64,000 nucleotides of DNA from Baylisascaris procyonis (lineage: Eukaryota > Nematoda > Chromadorea > Rhabditida > Ascarididae), in contig JAZARR010000157.1 in the NCBI GenBank assembly GCA_037389465.1, forward strand, positions 434,001-498,000. The letters run 5' to 3'. Both the position numbers and the translations under genes were made by a program. Shown here piece after piece: positions 10,927-23,473 of this stretch; the stretch's first letter is position 1, and each line of letters starts with the position of its first letter. The notes below the pieces were generated by a model, which worked only from the letters and a program-made list of their open reading frames with translations, was not told the DNA's origin and did no database searches.

Positions 10927-13134
10927 TTGTCATTTCCTGTTTTAAGCATTTTAAGCAGTTTGGAATGTTTTTAAGACGAGTTCCATTGCAGATCAATCAG
11001 GAAGAATAAAAGCGCATTGTGGACAATCTTCTTAGTGCGACAATAGTGATATTTCTCGAGTATTTGAAGACGGCGAGAAATCTTCGTTTCGATAGAGCGC
11101 TCGAAGGTATACTCGAATATCATCGGCAGTTCTTGTTTATTATGTTTATTAATAATCTCATAATCTTGTTGCTAACGTTTTTCTATTGTACGCCTTCGTA
11201 TATTAAACTTTTTTATGATCGTTAACGTGTGTTTTATAACATTCTAACAGTTAATATCGCAGGTTTTGCCTATAGAGAGAAATTCATCACTACATAGTAC
11301 ATTCTAGATATACCCTCTAACACGTCTAACTAATACACCTTCCGAACGTGTTTCCCTATGGTAGGTAGCCTAGTATAAAACAAGTAAGCATTACACTTAC
11401 CTTCATCAGCAGTGGATTAGCCTACATCTAAATCATGCGCTAGTAATTACAGAACAGTTGGATCTTGTTTCATTTCCCTAAATAGATGCAATGGTGTTTT
11501 TTTGGTAATTTTTTGATAATATCATATATTTAATTAGATGTAACAGTAATGTTGAGTTCGCATATACGTTGATGAGCTTAACACATTTAGTGAGTGAACG
11601 CAACATTGTTGTAACAGGTATGATTTGCGTTTTTTATGTAGAATTTACTACCATCACTTAATGTGTCACTAATTATTTCGACATGACAGTCATCGAATAT
11701 AGAAGGTGGTACTCAAGGCAGTTAACTATTTGATGATGGGCAAGTGCAACGTATTTATGAGGGTGGAGTGTGTGAATCTGTTCGATCACGTGATTAGCAG
11801 TTGGACCACAGCTTCTTTCTTTTTGTTTTTTTCTTTTTTTTATATCTGACGCCTTTGATATAGACGATATAAAGGGAACGGCACAAAATATGATGTGAAA
11901 ATGCGGGTGAAGGGGGAGGGCTTGGTTTGTGAGCATTTGGAATGTAAGGTCTCGCATTTGCATCACAGATAGAAAACGATTTGCGAAATTTAATGTGAAC
12001 AAGAAATTACCGTTTCATATGCAGTGGACGGTCGAAGGCTGCGATTTTCAGAAATTTTTGGGACGAGGGTTTTGTAGTAGAAGGCGAGAGCATTTTTGTA
12101 AAGTTGAAATTTTTTCGCATAGGAAAGAGGGGGAGAGGGGCTGAGAAGAATTTTAGGAAAGGGGTTTAACTTAAGATGTAGTGACCTGTAATTGTAACAA
12201 GATCGATGATTGGTTGGTGTATAAGAAGAGTACACACGAGTAGTAGTGTCTAGTTGTTTGTTAGTGCTGTGGATTGCTTGGTGATCTAAGCTATTCGATT
12301 CAAAAGTAGTCGTTTACTTGATTTACTAATGAATAATATTGGCAGGGGGAGGGGGTCGTTTGAAATGTATCCGGATATGAAATATGAGTTTGTCCATTAA
12401 TTTGCGACCGATAAAAAACACGATGGCACTTTCTGTTCATTTTTGGTCTAGAATTCATATTATCTCCAGGTATTCTTCGACCCATTTAACTCTCTGTATT
12501 TTTAAACATGTTTTCAACTCTTTAAATTATATTAACGCATAATGGCTCCGAGTGCAAAGGAATACACGGTGCAGACTTCTGAATTTCTTGTTTGAACAAT
12601 CATTGTTAACGTAGCAGAGAGGCCTAAACGATCCTTAAAAAGGACGGCTCCTCGACTTATTCATTGCTGACATATCCATCTCTTCATTTGTAGATAAATA
12701 CATGCAGCCATTTCCTTTAGGCGCATGGGAAAGTAGTAATTTGTTTGAATAACGTTCACTAGATATTTCGCTGCACTCGTTTATCTCCTTCTTCATTGAA
12801 GGATAATGACGGCATAATGTAGACCTTCATTTGTATCAGTATCTTGCACGTCAGGAAATTACTGCTGGCGGTAGCTGATGGCACCGGCCTAGAATTACTG
12901 AGAAGGTTGCCATAACAGCATTCCGATGAATCTCTATTGCATATCTGCTTTTCGAAAGTTCCGTTTACTTACCTATCGCAGTTCTTGGGGCCAACATTGT
13001 TTTCATATTCTTTCACCTCGGCTAATGGAATCGACAGATGGCTATGCAAGTCGAAAACCCATAAACCAAAGCATTTACAGGATATGTATATGCGGAAGCA
13101 TCTACACATTATCAAGCTCGAAAGCAGACAATAA

Positions 13135-13233
13135 GGTGCAACCCTTATACAAGGAAATTCGAGGACGTTGAAGCCATTCTACCGCTGTTCACCCGAGGAA
13201 TACATCCGTCCTCTCACCGTTAACGAGTTTAAG
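13135..13233 (+). pseudogene. Exon-like segment ending VNEFK, unit 1 copy
   Basis: Open from a TAA at 13132 to a good donor AAG/GTGAGT. It reads GNSRTLKPFYRCSPEEYIRP then LTVNEFK. The GC-richer composition and consensus donor look like a coding exon, but I do not recognise the protein and no clear acceptor is visible. Upstream, an alternative frame (KVQPLYKEIRGR) suggests a further frame shift. The unit 3 copy at 55531-55629 is identical by eye. Confidence 0.3.
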
Positions 13234-14166
13234 GTGAGTAGGAAGCATTTGCGAGGTTCATCTCTCCTTTGCTTCTCACTTCACACGAAAATGCTCTCTT
13301 TGGTACCGGAAGGAGCCGTGAGTTATCGAATAAGTGGCCTTTTTTTGAATAAAGCAGTTGACGGTTTTCGAGCAGCAAATTGATCACGATCACGTCTAGT
13401 AGAGATAAATGAGAACATATTAAGCTTTAGCTTCGTGGATTATTGTAGTAGGTGGCGGATCCTTCATCCTAATGAATTTCGGCTGTGAACGAATAATATG
13501 GAGGGAATTTTGAAACGATGTTTTTGTGCTATTATTAACAGTAGGAGAGATTGCTTTTAAGATTAGAATTGTTTGCGTTAAAAAATGTGGATTTGTTATC
13601 AATTTCCTGAAGCATATCGCAAAAGATTATAGACTGAATTTCATTTGAATTACTGAGATATGCTGCATTGTTGTGGCGCTATTCTAACTTTATGATCAGT
13701 TCGTGATTTAAATCTATCGTCTAGACAGAAATGCTTACTGCAGTTTTTAATAGCTTGCTAAAATGTTTGCTGTTTTGTTCCTAAAGCCATTTCAAAAGGC
13801 GATTTATTGTTGCAATTTATAATAAGGACTATCTATGTTGCGGATTATTGTTTGGTTTCACTTAAGCAATGATATTTCTATAGTAATGGATAATTGCAAT
13901 TAAGAGCATCTGTTATTCGCATTGCAATAGATTGTTTGCATTTCTTTAGATCCATCCTATAAGTATTTCAATGCAATGTGATAACGAAGCGTTAATTTTA
14001 AGGAATAGTGTAAAATGAAATGTCCACACAACTCAGTGTGCAAAAATGTAACAAAGATGGTGACTTCTATTCGACTCATTGCATAATAATCGTTCAATGC
14101 AAATCGGGTAAGCTTGTTTCTCATAGTTTCAATTGATTTACTTGCATTGTGCAATACATTCTCGCA

Positions 14167-14550
14167 TTTACCCACTTATTACTTGACCGCTGATGTTGGC
14201 ATTTGGTACCTACCATATATCTGAAGTACTCATATCTGCTATGTGGTCTGAATAATGGCATCTACGAAATGGCTGGTGATGGTTTTATGTAGTCGGCTGA
14301 TTGGTGGAAATAAAACGTTCAACTATTACTATAAAAGTTAGCGCCATTTCCAGGTTTGTTTGTCATTGGTCGTTGGCACCCTTGTAGTATTTTCTTTGAT
14401 GTTATTTGCACTCACAGATTTCGTTGATCGTCCTAGGTGGAGGAGGGGTTATAGGGGATGTTTACTGTAGCCAGTTATCGTTAAGTTCATCGATAAATGT
14501 TGTGCTGGCTGTTTAAGGGCGCCTTCTTTCGCTTAATGCCTTACTGCCTA
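14167..14550. repeat. Older dispersed repeat, unit 1 copy
   Basis: Diverged copy of 39380-39677; near-identical copy at 56563-56946. Shared words include GACC(G/C)..GATGTTGGCATTTGG and GTTGTGCTGGCTGTTTAAGG. No coding potential seen. Its presence in the otherwise single-copy block shows it was duplicated separately from, and before, the large units. Confidence 0.75.
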
Positions 14551-16347
14551 CTGCATAAAACCATCATCGACTACATTAGCATCTCAAATGCCTCTAATTT
14601 ATTTATTTCAAGTGGAAAGAGGAAAGGGGTTTTCCATCAGACAGGAGAGGGGACTTATGGATTCTATGAAAGGAGTATTATAATGTAATGAATGATGTTC
14701 ATTGCTAGCAAGCTTTTTTGGATTCCTTAAATTTTTCGTGTGCACGAATCCTTAGGTAACATCTTCGATGTACCGTTACCTCCTAGCTTATTGTATATAC
14801 TATTAAAGTCCCATTTCGCCAGCTGCAGTCTGTATTTACTGCAGTTGTCTTCTGCATTCGTCATATTCTAGTTGTATTTCCCCCGTAATCCATATTCTTC
14901 AATTCTTTCATTTTGCATATTCTTCTATTCTAGTTGTTTAAGCATTTTTATATGAGCTTAGTGCTGCTGATTCAGCATGTGTGATGCACTTATTCGGTAG
15001 CAGTGAAAAGTGAATGCTGGATGGATGCCTCGTTGGTTGCACACAAACATTAAATACGGGCGTCAACGTTCCTTATGAATCATTCTTCTATTATATTCCT
15101 TGTGAATCTTTTGATTTAAAAAATAGGTGCAATTATATTTGCGACCACTGACAACTGCGTTGCTTTTTTCAGAATCTAAACGTTTGGTGTTGTGCTTAAC
15201 GCGTTTCAACATTTTTTGTTGCCAAGTTGCCTCCCTTTTCCCCCATGCCCACAGATAGGATGTTGCTTTATACGTTTTGTTATTTTTTGACATTTGATGA
15301 AAACGATCACTCTCTTAAGCAGAACTATAAAAAAACCTTGCGCCATCTATCCCGATGCGTTTTCCAGTTGTTTTTTATCGAGCTGGGTGCATATGAATTA
15401 AGCGATAAAAACATTTAAAGTTTTCATGCTTCATGAGGGGTTATGATTGTTATCGGTGTCTTTAGGTGGTTTTGTTGGAATATTTTGGTAAGTCTATGAA
15501 GTGGGTGAAAGAAAACCGCTTGTCATATTTTATTTTTTTTTTACGTAAAGAGCGCCGAGAAGATAAAAGGTGGATGGATTTCTCATAACACGTGCTTGGC
15601 AACGTTTAAATTTATGCAGGGAAGGCAGGGGCGCGGTGGGGCAATGGAATATAGCGATGCAACGGTCTTTATTGATTAAAATTGTTACTTATTCAGAGGT
15701 AAAGAATTTTTTTTTCTTCTGCGTTTCGTGCAGAATGCAAATGTTCTCCAAACAAAATATTCGTTTATTTGATTACAGATATCGATGTTTCCTTTATGTC
15801 GATGGATTTATTGATATTAATGTCGCGTTTTATATTTTACAATTTTGTGATCATTTCGTTAATTGGTTCTCAATGAATTGAAATGAAGAAAGCAAAGATT
15901 TCTAATATAATAAGAGGGGATTTGTGAGTGGATTCGGTTATTAGAGAATAAAGAATGGGATAGAGGTTTGATCTACTTTTATACCATCTGGATTTTAGAA
16001 ATTGAAACCTTTCAATTGATCATACGATTGACTGCAATCGTTGCTGTTATGCGGTTGATATTTCGTAAGAAAGTTTATTGAAGAGCGCAGTTATGACCGA
16101 ATTCCTGTTCATTCTGTTGTTGTTTATACTTCTTTTACTTGTTTTTGTTGAATGAGATCGGTCGTTTATTGTGCGAATTCCTCCATTTTGCGTTAATCTT
16201 TCGGATTCAGTCTTAATATTGTTTTTGGTCGATGCATTTGATCGATTTATAGATGTAATAATGGAATTGTTGATGTATACGGATCATCAATTACGGATCA
16301 ATGGATCATCAATTTTAGTGATTGGAGTTCGTTCCGTTTCAACTGTT

Positions 16348-16352
<5 letters not shown>

Positions 16353-16394
<42 letters not shown>
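16353..16394. repeat. (TC)21 microsatellite, unit 1 copy
   Basis: Forty-two bases of uninterrupted TC following GTTGCAGA. The unit 3 copy at 58749-58790 has the same length. Open frames through it (SLSLSL on +, RERERE on -) are artefacts of the repeat. Confidence 0.95.
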
Positions 16395-16395
<1 letters not shown>

Positions 16396-18114
16396 AGTGT
16401 CCCTAGTTGCATCTTTTTCTTCGCTTGATTCTCTGAAATGTAAGGTGGAGAGTAGTTTTCATTTCAATGAATAGATGAGCAATGCACCCGTTGTGCAATC
16501 CATTATTGCTGCTACTGCTGAGTGAAGTAAAGTATCTCCCACTATAGATTCCATTGTAAATATTTCCATTCTATGGCCATTTCCATTCAATTAAATGCAC
16601 ATTCCTTTAGTACGAGTTGGTTTTCGTGTTGTTTGCAATGTTTTCCCATTTTATCGATACTTGGAGATGTTAATGCCGTTTAGATATCGTTCACTACGGC
16701 TGGTAGAGTGGGTTCGGCACCGATCATGTGGTGGTAGATTAGACCCGACCCCACTCGGCTGAACATCCTGCTGACACATTCAACACCTAAAGAATAATTT
16801 AACGCGAACCTGAGTGGCTTAGCGTATGCTTGTCTCACTCATCAAGCTGTTATAAGGGAACAGGGGAAGGGCTGAAGTAATCCCATCTGATTTATTATTA
16901 TTCATATTGAAGATGCTACCGTAATTCTTGTACGTGAGAGGTGATACCGGGAACATACCGTGATTCAATTGAATTATTTCATTTGCACCACAAAAAATAT
17001 AACTTATGACTTAGATAAAATGTGTTATTTATTAAAATGAGTGTTTATAAAATACAGGTAAATTGTAAAGGTTTTGATTTCTTAGAACCTTTTGGTGGGA
17101 TATCTTTTTTGTTATGTTTTATTTTCTTTTCGATTCTCTTTTGTTTGTTTTCCAAAATGATTGCGATAGTTGAATTTTTATTGTATAATATTCGGTCAGT
17201 ATTTATTGCACAAATAGCTAATTTAATTTGTATCGAATTGCAGAATCGTTAAAGTACGGCGATTACAAGTTATTGTCCAACAGCTTGAATTTCATTTCAA
17301 TACGTAAGGATGTTAGGTGCGTTAGAGACATTGCTGAGGGATTGAATTTCACCCCTTCATCGTCTACTTTGTTTCTGCACAAATTTTTATGAAGACAGTT
17401 GAAGTGATCATATTGGGTTTGTTGCTAAATTGCTGTTTTGAAGAGCCGTTTACTGGTTTTTAAGAGAGACTGAAAGTATTTTAGGGTATTTCAATGCTGT
17501 GGTTTGGTTGTATTTTAGATTATTTCGATGTAGAGATTTGGTTTTATTGTGGGTGATTTTAATGTGGAGTGTTAGTGATGCGATATGAAGGTAATCAAAT
17601 TATTTCTTCGTTTCAAACTGAGGTAGCGTTTTTTGTTTGCACTTAATGAGCGAAGGCTCAAATGGTTGTTGATTCTTTGTAGTTTATTCCTTTTTTTATG
17701 TCGCGTAGTTCCCTTTGGTGTAGATTTGCATCTTACTTTTGCTCGCTCGTTTTTTGGTTTTTCATACCTATTATCTAGTTTTGTATATTGGAAGAGATCT
17801 TTTTATAATTCAATGAGGTCTGTAGTTATAGGCTGAAAGACGATAAAAGAGATGGCTGATGTCATCCACATCAAGCAACTAGAAAGAACGCTCGTGATTT
17901 ACGAGAATATGTTAAAATTGGCTTGCTCTGCGATGCTTTGAAGCGCATTTATTGGGTTACGTTTTTAACTTGCCGTGTTTAAGTATTTTCTTCCACCTCT
18001 GTTCTCTTGTTTGGAAGTTTTTTATTTCCTTATTCGAAGATGAAATTAAGGCTATGATGCCTTTAGAATATTTATGGTCTCTCGTCCCACCTCCTTCCTG
18101 CTTTTCCTATTTAG

Positions 18115-18427
18115 AACGTATTTAAAAAATGAGCTGCGCAAAGGTTGTGGCGCATTTCTAAAAATCTATCAAGGACGTCCCTACAGGAATAAATCCGATG
18201 CACTTCTTCGACGATGCGGTATCGACAAGTCGGTGCAGCGTATGTGGCACGCAGGATTGGCCGGTGAGCTGGTTCCAGAGAAGTGCGAAATGAGATGAGG
18301 CGAGACAGAGTTGGTGTTAGAGAAGAGAGAACCCGCTCAGTGGACTTCAGGTCTATTGCAGTGCAGTTCAGCAAGTGCTATTGGAGGCTCACCCACGTAT
18401 GCCGCCAGTCGAGCATCCTACTCATTC
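18115..18427 (+). pseudogene. Exon-like island with one in-frame TGA, unit 1 copy
   Basis: It has a long pyrimidine tract with acceptor CCTATTTAG, a consensus donor TTC/GTAAGT, and raised GC. One frame runs the whole 313 nt except for TGA at 18296: KNELRKGCGAFLKIYQGRPY, then GELVPEKCEMR, stop, GETELVLEKREPAQW, and a Ser/Ala-rich end. The stretch VPEKCEMR...ELVLEKREPAQW weakly resembles the last strands of CS/p23-like chaperone domains (...VPE.S......I.L.K..P..W). That is a tentative inference and the upstream half does not obviously fit. The same TGA is in the unit 3 copy (60512-60824), so it predates the duplication. Either a pseudo-exon, or an exon read in another frame. Confidence 0.35.
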
Positions 18428-18652
18428 GTAAGTTTCGTGCTTCTGTGTTCAAAATGTATAATAGAGCGTAGCTTCATGCTTCCCCTCTTTCTTCCCTTTC
18501 CCTCTTCCTTTTCCTTATCCGTTCCGTTATGGCTTTGGCCAATTCCACGATTTTCATAAGGAGATGAGTGAGAATCAGGCCATAAATTACTGTTTGCTTG
18601 TTCCACTTTCCGGTTGGAATCGATGCTTCTGTTATATCCTGCAGGATTTTGA

Positions 18653-18856
18653 ATGATATTTGTAGCTCATGTTATCAACTACGTGCCGATTCTGCTTATC
18701 CTCTCCCTATCTGCTTCATCCCCCTTTCATATGTTTGCCACTGATTATCTTCCATTGGATGAGGAGGAGATTATAAAAGCTATGGTACATACCGACGGTG
18801 TTATTTTCAACGATTTACACCTCTTCGTGAAGAGAGAGCATTATAGACGAGGTTAA
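18653..18856 (+). other. 67-codon frame with signal-peptide-like start, unit 1 copy
   Basis: Starts with ATG eight bases after a CTGCAG acceptor-like word. The N-terminus (INYVPILLILSLSASS) is hydrophobic with small residues after it, like a secretory signal. The rest reads YLPLDEEEIIKAMVHTDGVI and ends at a normal TAA. It could be a small secreted peptide gene or the first exon of a larger one, or chance. The unit 3 copy (61050-61253) is the same; the copies are too recent to test for selection. Confidence 0.25.
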
Positions 18857-20053
18857 AAAGGGAAAAGGGAGAGACGGGGGAGTGCGGTTTCGTGATCTAT
18901 GGAGAATCTTTGAAGTTTATCCAGGCTGCCTCAAAGTTTCTTTCAAGTTTCTGTTCGCGAAATTTTAGTTGATAGGGGCAGTTATGTCACTTCAGTTTTA
19001 TTGCTTTCTGGAAGACATTTCCAAGAAGTGGTACACGATCCAAGCCTGCATTTAAAGAAAAGGAGGTTTAGCTGAGAGACTTCGAAACGAAATTTTCAGT
19101 TTTCCAGGAAGGATATTTGGAACCAACAGATGACATGAAATGTATTCTCAAAACTCACATTCGGGCGATAGGAGCTGCTGTTTCAGAGGCTTTACGACCT
19201 AAGAAATCATATATAAGGAAATGCCCCATAGATGCTTCTTTTTAGTTTTTCGTTTATTGGGAAGGCTGCTTCTCAATCGTATTATTTTACATATCAGTCT
19301 TTTACAATCTAGCGTCGAAATCAGACAAAACATCCGCATTCCGTGTATTCGGAATGTTTGAGTATTTTTTAAATATTTTACTAGTCATTGCGTGGTTTCA
19401 CGCGTTAAGTTTCAAAGAATGAGTAAATTTGAATTGAATTTGGCTGTGAAAGCGATTGCGGACTTCAAAATGGCATGATTTTCATATCAGTTCTGCTTGA
19501 AAATGCAATGTATAAGAAGTTATAAATGCCTATAAGTGAACAGAATTGAAGGAAAATATATTTTGTCTATGAATCCTAGGCGCAAGATTCCCTTCATCTT
19601 GATCGTTGCCTTTCACCTGTCAGTTAGCGCTCCCACATAACTATGAGCTGATAAGCTGATAAGACTAGATTTTTCTGTGGAGACTTACTTTCGCTAAGGG
19701 ATCATCGCTACTGAGTTCACGTTTATTTTCCTGGAAACTATGAGGAATTTTTAGTATCGTAGGCAAGCGGGGAGACTAATAGGTGAAGGCTATCAAATCC
19801 CTCACCTCGTGACTTGTGGATGCACTTGGAATTCGGGAAGTTCGAGTGAACCATGAATTCCTAGAATCCCTAAGTGAATCTCTATAGAATTTCTCCCTTC
19901 TTGTTCTGAATATTTTATTTTTCCTAATTTTTTTGTTGTTTGATCGAAGAGGCTTGTATTGATTATGAATTATTATTATCATTTAATCGGAATGTTTTAT
20001 CAATTTTAAAGTGAAACCAGACGGTGAATTGTCGGCGCTGGTATTAATGTTAC

Positions 20054-20094
20054 GCTTGATCACTGTGCAGTTAGAAACTGTACAGCGATCGAGC
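20054..20094 (+). other. Long near-perfect hairpin in a CpG-rich patch, unit 1 copy
   Basis: Arms 20054-20072 and 20076-20094 pair over 19 positions with 16 Watson-Crick pairs, two G-U-type pairs and one mismatch on a 3-base loop. It sits in a CpG-rich stretch (about 20040-20240) unusual for this window. Copy at 62451-62491. The tiny loop is unlike a typical microRNA precursor unless the stem opens. Could be structural RNA or a palindrome-like DNA site. Confidence 0.5.
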
Positions 20095-20738
20095 ACGTGC
20101 AAGTTAGTGACGCGATAGCCAGTGGCATTATCTGGCCACGTTACGCGCGTGCGTTTATGGGTTTGAACGCGTGCGGTTTAGAAGCGTTGTACGTGTGAAG
20201 TGTTTATCTGCGGAGGGTTTCTTTGCCGAAGGGTATGGTTCCTCGTTACCTTTTTGAACGAGAGAGTGCCTTTGCTACAGCGCTTCCATGCGCATATTAT
20301 TGTGGTGTTGTACGCTGACAAATGAAGGGAGAGGGGTTGACGATAACATTCCTGGCCTATATAGAGAAGCGATTGGTGGACTTCTTCATGGCGGTCCAGG
20401 AATGCTAGTATCTCCATTCATAGTTCTTTCTTTCCTCGCTTTTGTCATGAAGTGTTGCTTTAACTAACTTCGTTCCTTTCATGCACAACGTCGCAAAAAG
20501 TTTTGTTTTTCACATTATTTAATGACGTTGCATTCCTTTTGTTTAGGATTAGTCTGTATTATATAAGCCATCTGCCAGGATTTTCCATACGCTTCTTTTT
20601 TAACCTGTGGTTAATTTCCCTAAAACTTCGCTAGCGGTAGGTAGTTTATGCAAGTTCAATGTTGTCATTTCTATCGTACGCAGTATTTATTCTGTAAAAC
20701 ATGCTTAGGTAGGGGTCCATGCGGTAGATTTAGTCTGA

Positions 20739-21023
20739 ATGCGTCGCCATAAGCAACTAAGGTTGGTGAGTTGTTTAGTCATCTTTGCTTTTCTGAATTC
20801 CTCCTCTGCAAACATTCAAGAAAGAAGTAAAATAGCTTACCTAAGACTGCTGCGAATGATGACGAATGCTTCGCTTCGCGATGCATTTGAATCTCTAATC
20901 TTTGGCGTTCTTTGCTACGCACGCCTGAATTGTACTCATATAGCAATCACGTTCTCCTCGCCCACCTTTTCCTTTGAATTGGTTAGACGATGCAGTTCAT
21001 GTTTTTGTTTTGTATTGTATTAG
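20739..21023 (+). other. 94-codon frame with signal-peptide-like start, unit 1 copy
   Basis: Begins ATG, basic residues (MRRHKQLR), then a hydrophobic core (LVSCLVIFAFL) and SSSAN, a plausible signal cleavage region. The remainder (LLRMMTNASLRDAFESLIFG) is not recognised. The end is Cys/Phe-rich and looks non-coding, so a splice may lie inside. Unit 3 copy at 63136-63420. Low confidence; signal-like starts arise by chance in T-rich DNA. Confidence 0.2.
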
Positions 21024-21739
21024 ATTATGCAAATAAAAGGAGGTCAGCAGCGATGTGAAACAAGGAAAATGTCCATTTTTATTGACAGAGGGGATGCAAC
21101 GCAGCCATTTGCAAGCACTCAGTGCTTTTAATCAGCCAGTCCTCTCATCCACCCCCTCGAGACTTTCCAGTGGAATTTCAAGAACACTGAGTCTTTTCTA
21201 GATTCCTGCCTTTGGTGCAGGCACCATCAGCCAATAAGTGCTTCTGTGATGCCCTTATCAGTAAGTAATTTTTGTATATCCTTCTGTCCAGCGAAAACAG
21301 ATTTGTAGAGGTTCCTTAACTTCGTTTTAGTCTCATGTATGTGAGAAAATTTTCTCTCAGATGCCATATTTTTTGGCAAGTTTAAGAGACCTTATACGAG
21401 GGTGTTCACAGGATGCTTGGTTATCTCTTTATCAGCAACGCTGTTCGTGGAACTAAGGATATACCCGTAACGAAGCATGTGCTGAACAATTAGATTTAAC
21501 CATGGTTCCTTGTAAGGTTGAGCCTTTAACTTGTTAGGTAAATAAGTAGGATTATTGTGGGTATGCGCACTTTCAAGTGGCTATACGATACAAGAAACAA
21601 AAGTTGCTTCGATTTGAATGGAATTCTCTGTGTGATGATGTGCTGATGATTTGGTTTTACCTCTGATTGGAATGATAATTCATCGATTCATCGTGAGCTG
21701 AAATTACTTTCTCTGTGAAATGCAGCTTTTCTATTTCAG

Positions 21740-21832
21740 ACTCTTCGACCAGATGGCAATTGATGGAGAGAAGAAGGCAATCGAAGAGGAGGAAGAACGC
21801 ATCCGTGCAATCGAACATCAATACAGCACTCG
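21740..21832 (+). pseudogene. Acidic coiled-coil exon, possible rod end
   Basis: A 93-nt exon with textbook borders (CTATTTCAG acceptor, CG/GTGAGC donor) and one clean frame: LFDQMAIDGEKKAIEEEEER followed by IRAIEHQYST. It is present once because the unit 3 counterpart lies beyond the window. The pattern LFD...AIDGE.....EEEEER could be a diverged, shortened form of the lamin/intermediate-filament rod-end signature (LD.EI..YR.LLEGEEER), and it lies 3' of the other coil exons as that would require. This is inference; any acidic helix could look similar. I see no lesion in this exon itself. Confidence 0.4.
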
Positions 21833-23473
21833 GTGAGCCGATCCTTCAATCTTTTTTGTTTACGGTCGTCGTTGTTATTGCTGCCTTTTCAGAGGGGAAT
21901 TATACAGTCAGACGTCTTCTTTTATTTCTTTTGGTTGGATTCAAAGATTATTTGAGAGGTTTGTTGAGTTTTAAAGAACCCTTCGCATTGAAAAGATGAG
22001 AAATTTTTTTGATGGGGCATATGTGAGTGTTTAAAGATGAAGTTGAACAGTTTCCAGGGTTGCTAAAAGGTGCCATAAAACCCAATTGTGCATAGTTTTC
22101 GCAGATATACAGGACATTTACTTTCACTAGGAGAGAGCTATATTTGACTCAAAGTCTTTAGCATTTTAATATGTTTGTGAGGAATGCAGATTTTTGCATC
22201 TGGGAATGGAAACTAAAATGCTTTGGAATTGATGGCGAACAAAGTTTTGCTTTTGTTTTGTCATATTTTTCCAAGGATAATCCCAAAGTTTTAAAGTTCC
22301 GATGAGCATTGGGTTGTTTGGAGGAGGTTCTGTTGAGGGGGTGGGGGTATATTTTTATTAATAACCTTCGAGACAAGTGAGATATGCTGCGGCAACGGTA
22401 TGCAATGCTTGGGACGTATAAAAGCATTTAATTTTTTTAAAAGTTTTTTAGTACGTTTACCTCTCATACCGGGCAGTTTGGGAGGGGGGAATGATTTAAG
22501 GTAACAGGATGTGTTTCTATTGGTTGTTACGGCTGTTGTTTTCGTAATGTGCTTGATTTCCGTTTTAATGTAGTAGTATTTTAGCATTACGGTAGATCTT
22601 TGCAAATATCATTTTCGGCACGCTAGTGTATCATTTAATTACTGTTGCTATGCTATTATGGTGTTTAGCTGTTTTGACATAAGACTAACTTTTTAAGTGA
22701 TGAAGTAGCAAGCATGAATGCCCGATATGGTGGAGCGCATTAATGTACCTGCTCGTTAGTTGGGAGTCGATGATTTTCTTAACTCGGGAAAAGGAAAAAT
22801 GTGTTTGGGAAATTTGTATTATTTGGGGAAGTAGGTGAAGATACAGTCGACGTGTGATGGTCAATTTTGTGGATCGACAAGGGGGACCGAAAATGGAGAG
22901 ACGGTTCGACTTAATTTAGTCATGTTGTGTGGGATTTTAATATTTTCTGATGTTTTCAGTTTGAATCGGATCTTAGAAAAGGTGGGCGTCCGCTGTTGTT
23001 GTAACATCATTGTAGTGGGTTATGTGGTTGCATCCATAATTTTAGAGGCAGTGAATGCGTGATGTTCACCTTCATAAGGATTCTTTCATGAACAGTGTTA
23101 GCAACGTTGACTTACAGGTGTGTCATATTGCAATAGAACAGGTGTGACATATCGCAGTAGATGTGTTTTAGTCATCTTAGGTGTTGAGTTCAACTTACAG
23201 GTATGATACGTAAGAATGTGAGTGGCGCACAGATGACTGCGGGAGGTGAGCTGGCCACGCACTTGAAGGTCGTCGGAGATAAGAGCTGTCGATGGAAGGA
23301 TTGAAATTCATAAAAAGCGGCGATTCACTACCGATTCGGTGCAGTGCTGTCGCCATGGAATTCAGGTGATGAGCCTTCAGGTTTTTGAGAGGACTTCTTT
23401 TTAACATTTGTTTCATCGCTGTGCAGAGGGAAGGGAGTAGGGAATAGGTAAATAGGTACGTTTTTTTAGTTCT

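Larger units (their letters stand above)
3541..21965. repeat. Segmental duplication, unit 1
   Basis: Left part 3541-10347 is nearly identical to 21966-28943 (unit 2). Right part 10348-12443 matches both 30647-32720 and 52748-54830, and 12443-21608 matches 54830-64000 (unit 3) with only scattered single-base differences. The start at 3541 and the start of unit 2 at 21966 share GAGTTTTAAAGAACC, so the two units are head to tail. Relative to units 2 and 3 this unit lacks about 1.7 kb at 10347 and about 0.18 kb near 9992. Bases 21609-21965 are seen only once because the third copy runs off the window. Confidence 0.9.

Noticed and set aside
16701..16721. tRNA-like A-box (TGGTAGAGTGG) next to B-box-like GGTTCGGCACC
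   Set aside because: The two motifs overlap instead of being spaced as in a tRNA, and no cloverleaf can be drawn.
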